Source of the DNA: Niebla homalea
Taxonomy: Eukaryota; Ascomycota; Lecanoromycetes; Lecanorales; Ramalinaceae
Length of the DNA: 64,000 bases
Direction of reading: 5' to 3'
Assembly: GCA_019925105.1 (NCBI GenBank)
Contig: JAHGAU010000015.1
Location: 992,001 to 1,056,000 of the forward strand
The notes beneath the pieces are model-generated. The model saw only the letters and a program-made list of their open reading frames with translations. It was not told where the DNA came from and ran no database searches. Position numbers and translations under genes: made by a program. Each line of letters begins with the position of its first letter. Position 1 is the first letter of the stretch. Below, piece by piece: positions 56,600-64,000 of this stretch.

Positions 56600-57260
56600 T
56601 TTCCGTTATTTCCGCGGTATAGTTTTCTTAAAGCTCGTTTTTTAAGGCCCTTTAAAGCCCCTTAATAACTATACGGACTTAAATTACGCCGGCAACCTAT
56701 AGATACACCGGTTTATTTCCGGGTATACCTTTAACCTAAGAAGTATAGTTATTAATTAATCCTTAAAACGTTAACCGACTATAACCTTATTTACTTATAA
56801 GGCTAAGTATATAGGATAATATAATATTATTAAAGAAGTAATTTAGCTTAAATAATTATTAACTTAATTTATTAAAATTACTTTAAATTTAATAATATTA
56901 ACGGCCCTTAAGGATAAGGACGTTATATAGAATTATACTTTTTTTATTTAACTTAAACCTAATATTAAGGTTTTTACTTTTATTACGGTAATTTTTTATA
57001 ATAATTAAGGAGCAATTATATTAATAAAGGACCTTATAAATTACTTAAAAATAAAGTATATATATATTAAATATTACTTTCTTCGGGAGTATATAATTAA
57101 TAAATAAATAGAGCTTATATATTATTTTACCGGGGATATAATAGTTAACGGCCTTATAAAGTTATTATTAAGGGACGGCTTTCTTAAATTTAAAAATTAT
57201 CTAAGATTAAAGTAATCGGTATTATATCTTTATTAGCGTTTTAAAATGAATAGATATACC
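56600..57260 (+). pseudogene. A3 RNase H relic
   Basis: Reads NNYTDLNYAGNL, HRFISGYTFNLRS, SLKRQPTITLFTYKAKYIGQ, NN.GAIILIKDLINYLKIKYIYIKYYFLREYI and ELIYYFTGDIIVNGLIKLL. This follows the Copia RNase H pattern (SDADYAGD, RS.SGY.F..G, SSKRQ..VALST.EAEY..., DNQGAI.LA.NP..H.R.KHIDI.YHF.RE, ..Y..T.D..AD.LTK.L). The acidic residues are among those converted. Confidence 0.85.
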
Positions 57261-57388
57261 CCTTATTATTAAAGTTAGGGTAAATATACCTTTTTACTGC
57301 GGTAATATAGTTTTAATAAAAGCTTTTACTCCTTATTTAATAAGTAATATAGTATTATAGTATTATAAAGCTATTAATTAAATAAGAG

Positions 57389-57526
57389 TATTAAAAGTGC
57401 AGAAAATAAAGACCTCGGCTATTACCAAAAGGGGGCTAGTTTACTTCCTAGACTTCTCATAGATAGATATCGTTTAGCACCTTACATAGTACTTAACTAA
57501 GCAAGTTACACCCTACCATTTCAACA
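57389..57526 (+). repeat. A3 3' LTR (138 bp)
   Basis: Inner end converted (TATTAAAAGTGCAGAAAA against TGTCAGAAGTGCAGAAGG); outer end (CACCCTACCATTTCAACA) intact. Confidence 0.92.
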
Positions 57527-57531
57527 ATATA

Positions 57532-59200
57532 AAAAGGAAATAAAATTAATAAGGAAAATAAAACCTTAAGGGATTAAAAGTAAAAAACGGAGACGGTATA
57601 TCGCCCGATAAGTAAAAGCGAAAAGGCAATAAAAAAGGCGATAAAAACCTTAAAAGGACTCTTTACGGTAAAGTAGAAGGATATTACGTTAAAAACTTAA
57701 CCGATATTATAAATTAAGTTAAAAGGCATAAGGGACTTTTATATAAAAATAAAGGTAAAATTAAGGAAATCCAGCGGCTATAAAGCTCTTTAAAGGCAAT
57801 AATAAGGGTATTAATAAAAAGTAAAAACGGCGGCTTAAAATTAAGTATATAAAGTGAAAATACGAAAACGGCGGCCCCTTAAATAAAAGAAAATTAAGCG
57901 ATAAAAATAATAAAGGGGGTACCTACGGTAGAAAATAAAGGAATAATAAAAAAGAAAACGGCTATATTAAGGAAAATGAAAATAATAATAATCCGTTTAT
58001 TTAATAATAAAGAAAGGAATATAATAATAAAAATAAACTTATTATAATTAATAAAAACTTTTAAAATAATAACGGAACTATTAATAGAATAGATTATTAC
58101 GGTATATAAGTTATAAAGTAAAATATCTTTCTTAATATAGCGTTTTTAAAGGTAAAAAAAAACTTAAAAAGGTTTAAGGCTTAAGTTAATAAAAAAAAGT
58201 ATAAATCGGTTAAGGTTTTAAAATAATTATTTATTATTATAATAAATAAAATATACTTATTACGTTTTAAAAAAGCCAAGAAAAAAACTATATTAAAAAG
58301 TATAAAAAAAGAGAATATGGTTCTTTATTTAAGGTTTAAAATTATTAACTATAAACTTCCGTTAATAATAAAAAGATTTAATTCTTTAAAACATATAAAG
58401 AAATATTCTACCGTTATATTAAATATAACGTTAATAAAGATATATAATAACGTCTTAAATAAAGGGATTATTAAAAAGATTTCTTAAGATAACTTAATTA
58501 TAAGATAAAGCGGTTAATATTTATTAATATTTTAAGTATTAAAATTATAAATATATTATTATAAAATACTTTAATATTATAAAATATATAATTTACGTTA
58601 AAGATTATAATACTTATAAATATATAAAGTTAATAATTAAAAAGCTTATAAAAAATACGCTTAAATACGTTACGTATAATAAGGAAAGATACTTAATATA
58701 AGATTCTAAATATATAATAAAAGTTAAAGAAATTAAACGTAAAAAAACCCGGATAACCGTAAAAATTTAACGGTATAATACGTATAAAATTAATTTAATA
58801 AATTAACCGAAAATAACCTTAAAATACGAACTTAATTAATTAAGTAATAAAAAATAAATAATAGTAAAAAAAGAAAGCTTTTTATAATTTTAATTTTAAA
58901 AACCGGCTGTTTTACGTCTTTAATAATAACTAAAAAGATATTAAATTAAAAAACACTTAATTTTAATAAGAAGTTTATAACTTAAACGGATATAAAAAAG
59001 GGAATTTTTATAAAGGTTAATATATAATATATTAACGTTTTTAAAAGTAATATAATATAATATTTATAACGAGGGAATTAAAGCTATAATATTTAATATT
59101 TAAGTTTAAAAAAGTTAAAGACGTTAATATTATAATAATATAGGAATTACCGTATAACTTATATATATATTTATTTATTAATTTAAAAAAGGGGTTTTAT
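57532..59200 (+). pseudogene. L5 ORF1 relic, C-terminal part
   Basis: Collinear with L3 26150-27420 up to about 58800, with the CCHC-like tail (YNKERYLI.DSKYIIKVKEIKRKK) near 58670-58745. Then it enters the ORF1-ORF2 junction. Confidence 0.6.
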
Positions 59201-62200
59201 TTAACTTTTAAAAAAAATAAAATAATTAAAATATACTTTATAAATAAATAGTTTAACGTAAATAATTAAGATATTACTTATTATAATAAAAACCTTTATA
59301 TATTTTATATTATAAAAGAAGGGGACTTAAAGGGCAACCTTAATATCTATAACGTATATAACCCGTTACCGGTTAATAAAGAAGAATCTTCTATAATATT
59401 ATTACTTAAAAAGGTCTTAATTATTTTAAATAAATATATATTATTTAAAGACTTTAACTTATATTATTATATATAAAATAGGGAAAAACGTATAATAAAT
59501 TACATTAAATTAAATAATTTATTAATAATTACCGCTTAAATTAATTTCTTATTATTAATATTATAAGGGATTATTACGTAAGAAAGTTATAAGTTTAAAA
59601 TAATAATTAACCTAGTTTTTAATACGGAAAAAATTACCGGTACGGTTATAATATATAGGCTATAAAAGGACTTAAAATATAACTTAAATTATATACCGAT
59701 ATAAATAACCTTAAACTAGACTGTTAATATAATTATATTATTACCGGTAAGGAAAACGTAAAAAACGGCTAAAAAATAAAGGTTTATATAAAAGCGGAAG
59801 AGATAATAATATAATTCATAGATTTCCCTTAATTAAATAATAAAGACTGGATTGATTTCTTTATAAAATAAATAATAAAAATATTAAATAAAATAATTAA
59901 TAAAACTATTTTAATAATAAAACTTTCTTAAAGAATAAAATTTTATTAAAATGAAGGATATATAATTACGATTATAAAGGTAAAAAGGTTAATTAAATAG
60001 GCTTTTAAATATAAAAACCAGGAAATACTTAATTAATTAAAAGTTACTTAAAAGGAAAAAGAGAGGATTATTAAGAAAACTAAATAAATATACTTTTAAT
60101 CTACGGTATATAACTTAATAATTTTACCTTATAATATTTAAAAGTTAATAAAATATAATAAAGAATAAAGTGGGAAATTAAAGTTTATTCTTAAATTCCC
60201 GTTTTTTAAAAACCCGATAATATATTAATTAATACCTTTAATGGGAAAATTAAGGCCCTTAAAGGAGTATTTTTCCCCCCTCCGTTAAAAGTTAATTTAA
60301 ACGATATCGATAACGTTATATACTTTAAACCCGTATTAATAAATAAGGTAATAATATAAGATATAATAATTAAAGCAATTAATAAATTAAAAAAGGATAA
60401 AGCCTTAGGATTAAATAAGATTTTTAATAAATTCTTAATAATAATAATTTTATTATTTAAAAAAATCTTTATTTATTTCTTTTAAGTATATTTTAACGTT
60501 AATTATTATTTATATAAGTTTAAGGAAATAAAAATAATTATCCTTAAGAAATTTATTAAACCGGATTATTTTAAGGTAAAGTTTTATAGATTTATTATAT
60601 TCCTATATATATTAAAAAAGGCCTTAAAAACGGTAATAATAAAGATCTTTAATAATTATATAGAAAATTATAGACTTCTCCCCGATTAATAAATAAGAAT
60701 AAAAAGAAATCGGTTAATAGAAATAACCCTTAAAAGATTAATTAACGGTATATATATAATATAAAATTATAAGAAGAAATATATTATAAGTCTTCTTTTT
60801 CTCGATATTATAAGTACTTTCAATAAAATAAATTATTAAAAATTATTATATAATTTAAAAAAGAAAAAGATATTATTCTTTTTAATTAAATAAATAAAGA
60901 ATTTTTTAAATAATTAAATTATATTAATTAACCTAAAATAAAAAATAAGTTTAATAAAACCCATTATAATAAGGATTCCTTAAAGATTATTTATTTTTCT
61001 TATATTATTCTTATTCTTTAACGGTTTATTAATTAAAAAGTTTATTAAGTTAAAATAAAAAGTTTAAGTTAAAAACTTTATTAATAATATTTACCTCTTA
61101 ATTTATAATACCTTTATACATATAAACTATTTAGAATTAAAATAGGCCTATAAAGTTTATCTTTAATAAGTGAAAACTTATAAGGCTTAATTTACGCCGT
61201 ATAAATATAAACTTATTTATATAAATAAAAATTTAAGGTTATATAATATAATAATTATAATAAACTTAAGTAAAATTACGGTAAAGCCGGATATTAATAT
61301 TAAAGTCCTTAACCTTTAAGTAGATAAAAAGCTCGATTAAAAGGACTATATAAGAAAAATTTAAAAAAAGATAACTTCATAGGAAAAAAACCTTATTTAT
61401 CTCGTTATATTAATATGGGGAATTACGTTATAGAAGGCCCGGATTATTTATTAGGTTATAATAAAGTTAATTATAATATACGTTACGGCTATTTAATATA
61501 TATTTAAAGGTACTTTAAGATATAAGAAAAAGCTTATTTAAATATTATAGAAAGTCCAAAATCGGTATTTAAAAGTAATTAATAATACTTATAAAGTAAC
61601 CTTTATCCCGGTATTAACGTTTAAGGTTTTTATACCGCCGATTAAGGTTTTATTAAATTAAATAATCGCTTAAATAAAATTAAAAAAATATATATATTTA
61701 ATTACGATAATAAGAAACGGGCGGATCCGCTAGAATTTTAATAAACTTAAAATTAAAGGGAGTAAATTAAAAATATTTATTTTCTTTCTTATTAAGATAA
61801 AGCAGAAATAAATTAAAAAAGGTTAATTTTACCGGTATCTTAAAGGTTAATTTAAGCGGGTATAAATTCCCGTTAAATATAAAAAAAACTAAAACCAAAA
61901 GGATTTAAAGAGTAAAGGTTATAGCGATTACCTTATAAGCTACGATAAAGTAAATTAAGCATTAATAAAAATATAAAGACTTTATATTTTAAGGTTATTA
62001 TTATTTAGCTTTTAATAATAAAAAGATTATTAATAAGTATCTTTATTATTATAATATTATAAAGAAGGATAATAACGTATTAATAATTTAACTCCGGACG
62101 GATAAAAACGGTTTAATTTACTTCCTATTTATTATATATACCAGGGGTCGGATAAACGCCGGATATAAGTACGGATAAAAAAAGTAAAACGTTATATATG

Positions 62201-62650
62201 TTTTTATTTCTTATTTTTTATTTATAAAAATTAAGTTAAAACTTATTATAAAAGTTAATACTTATAATTACCGTTAAATATTATTTATAAAACGAAATAT
62301 CCGGATAACCGTTAAATTTATAATATTTACCGGACTATTATTATAATTTAATTTCGCTATAGAAATAAATAAGGTTATTAAAAACCTTACGGAGAAGGCC
62401 CGTTATTAATTATAGAAGAAAAAAAAAAGCGGAAACCGGTTATATTAATTATATAAACCGGAAAGTATCTTCTATAGCCGTAAAAATATAATAATAAACG
62501 TTTATTAAAAATCCTTAAAAAAGTTAATAACGATAATAATATAAAAAAGGTATATATTAAGTACGTAAATATTAATAAAGATATTTAAAGGTATTATATA
62601 AGATTAAAGTAGTATAAATATATAAAAGAGCAGAAAAATAATAAGTTTAA
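59200..62650 (+). pseudogene. L5 ORF2 relic: endonuclease plus reverse transcriptase
   Basis: The clearest LINE ORF2 in the window. Endonuclease: NLYIFYIIKEGDLKGNLNIYNVYNPLP (59290-59370), ILFKDFNLYYY, YKFKIIINLVFNTEKI, LKYNLNYIPIQI. RT begins at about 60350 (LKQLIN...KP.D.IRFLINS, KPDYFKVK) and runs to about 61750. The pattern is that of Tad1-clade ORF2. Stops are nearly all TAA/TAG. Confidence 0.8.
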
Positions 62651-62925
62651 GGATAATCCCTATAAGGATATAGTTATAATATTACGGATTTTCTTAAGGG
62701 AGTTAAAATATAAAAAATATATAAATAAATTATTATTTTCTAAATAGCGGTTAATATCCTTTACCTTAAGGGATAGAGGGTAAAGGCCTGGTAAACGCCG
62801 GTTTTTACTTTAACGTTATAAGTATCAGGTTTTTACGGTTATTAATAAGGCTAAAAGGCCACGTATTAAGGAACGCCGGAATTAGCTTAGCTAGACCCGT
62901 AGTATAAATCAATCAATCAATCAAT

Positions 62926-62941
62926 AAATATGATATAAAGT
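62926..62941. repeat. right target-site duplication of LINE L5
   Basis: AAATATGATATAAAGT, partner of 50865-50880 with two transitions. Confidence 0.88.
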
Positions 62942-63198
62942 AATTAATTTACTATTATTAACGTTATTAAGAATTCCGATTTCTATAGATAAAGTTTATG
63001 TATTATTAATTAATTATAAGAACATATTGGAAACGGTATTTACCGAACCCGATTTATAATATAATAAAATATCGAATATCGATAAATATTATAATATATA
63101 AATTAAACGGAGATTAAGCTTATTAATTACGGAGGTCTTTAAATTTATTTATTTAAAGATACTAATAATTACGTTATAATCCGTAAAGATTATATAAT
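62942..63198 (-). pseudogene. G2 chromovirus, internal fragment between L5 and A4
   Basis: Resumes the G1 alignment (G1 about 9985-10262, the RNase H/integrase junction) and is cut again at 63198. Bases 63194-63198 (ATAAT) would be the left TSD of A4; the right copy lies beyond the window. Confidence 0.8.
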
Positions 63199-63336
63199 TG
63201 TCAGAAGTGCAGAAGGCAAAGACCTCGGCTATTACCAAAAGGGGGCTAGCCTACTTCCTGGACTTCTTATAAATAGATATTGTTTAGTACCTTATATAGT
63301 ACTTAACTAAGCAAGTTACACCTTATCAATTTAATA
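63199..63336 (+). repeat. A4 5' LTR (138 bp)
   Basis: Outer 75 bp (TGTCAGAAGTGCAGAAGG onward) unmutated; the inner 60 bp (ending CCTTATCAATTTAATA) is converted. Same polarity as in the other copies. Confidence 0.92.
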
Positions 63337-64000
63337 AGTTATAAGCCCGGCTTATATATTCATTATTACGTTTATTAATTTAGTAAGCCTTAGCTATATT
63401 ATATAGCTTAAATACCTTAAGAACCGTCGCTCCGCTATTATAAATATTATAATGACTTTTATAATTATTATAATTACGTAATTACCCAGTAATCCTATCG
63501 ATTTAATCCTTAGCCACCCGAAAAATAAGGAGGTTAAAATAAAAATAAGAAAATTAAAACGCTCCTAGCTTAAATTATTATCTATACGCAGAATCGTAAG
63601 GTATAATAGTTTTATATACCGATTTACGCGTACGTTATAAAAGTATAATAGCACTTATAGGGCCGTTAAATCAGCGGATCCCTAACAAATACGTTAATAC
63701 CTTTAAAAAATAAGGAGAAACGTTTATTTATTATTAAGGCGATTAAAATAACTTATAAAGCTTATTATTATATATATTTAGTTTTTTAATTAAGTTAATC
63801 ACTTAATTTAAGTTATTATTATTCTAGCTTTATATTAAAGTTTACCTTAATTACTATATTAAAGTTTAAATATAAAAAGAAGTAAAATACTTATTTATAA
63901 GGCTCTTTCTTTTTTATTAAAATTATTAAGGTTTAAATTAATTATAATTTTATTTTTAAAGGCTTTTTATTAAGATTATTAAGAATACGTTAATTATTTT
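63199..64000 (+). mobile_element. Ty1/Copia family A element, copy A4 (cut by window end)
   Basis: Starts with a complete 5' LTR (63199-63336) in the A3 orientation, then the GGTTATAAGCCCGG primer-binding region and about 660 bp of the gag region collinear with A3 51427-52090. It is the fourth family A copy and the second insertion into the G2 interior. The AT microsatellite site lies outside the window. Confidence 0.9.

Overview
The window looks like an AT-isochore (repeat desert) of a filamentous ascomycete (Pezizomycotina). It is extremely A+T rich. No intact protein-coding gene, tRNA, rRNA or CRISPR array was recognised on either strand. Almost everything is transposable-element DNA carrying the signature of repeat-induced point mutation (RIP). 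Paired LTRs differ almost only by C/T and G/A transitions. Former CAA, CAG and TGG codons read as TAA or TAG inside otherwise recognisable Gag, integrase, endonuclease and reverse transcriptase (RT) frames, and catalytic Asp codons have become Asn or Lys. All genes listed are therefore relics. Domain calls come from reading conceptual translations by eye, so domain edges are approximate (about 50-150 bp). LTR and target-site-duplication (TSD) edges are base-level.

Layout, left to right. 1-2006: an orphan retrotransposon Gag-like relic with a C2H2-type knuckle, then a candidate solo LTR. 2022-7834: a near-complete Tad1-like LINE on the minus strand (L1, 15-bp TSD). 8104-15024: a minus-strand Ty3/Gypsy chromovirus-like element (G1, 146-bp LTRs, TSD ATAGC). 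15182-21355: a minus-strand Ty1/Copia element of family A (A1, TSD TAATA). 21361-22680: unassigned AT-rich DNA. 22683-25504: a 5'-truncated LINE (L2). 25505-35067: an older minus-strand LINE (L4) split by a complete plus-strand LINE (L3, 25740-31559, 13-bp TSD). 35075-35910: a fragment of a second Gypsy lineage (G3). From 35911 to the end: a second copy of the chromovirus (G2) used as a repeated landing site. Its LTR is split by a Copia element of a second family (B, 36007-49099, TSD TATAA). B is itself split just after its RT catalytic box by Copia A2 (40946-47408, TSD TTATT). The G2 interior is split by LINE L5 (50881-62925, 16-bp TSD), which is split by Copia A3 (51289-57526, TSD ATATA). 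G2 then resumes and is interrupted again by Copia A4 (63199 onward, cut by the window end).

The most notable signals are three. First, the nesting is up to three or four levels deep and almost every junction is confirmed by a matching TSD. Second, RIP shows a reciprocal edge gradient: in every LTR pair the outer side of each LTR is nearly unmutated while the inner side is heavily mutated, and LINE ends are also spared. Third, an (AAT/ATT)n tract at one fixed site in Copia family A grows from about 10 to 32 to 90 units between copies. Such a region could be pericentromeric or centromeric heterochromatin, but that is inference.
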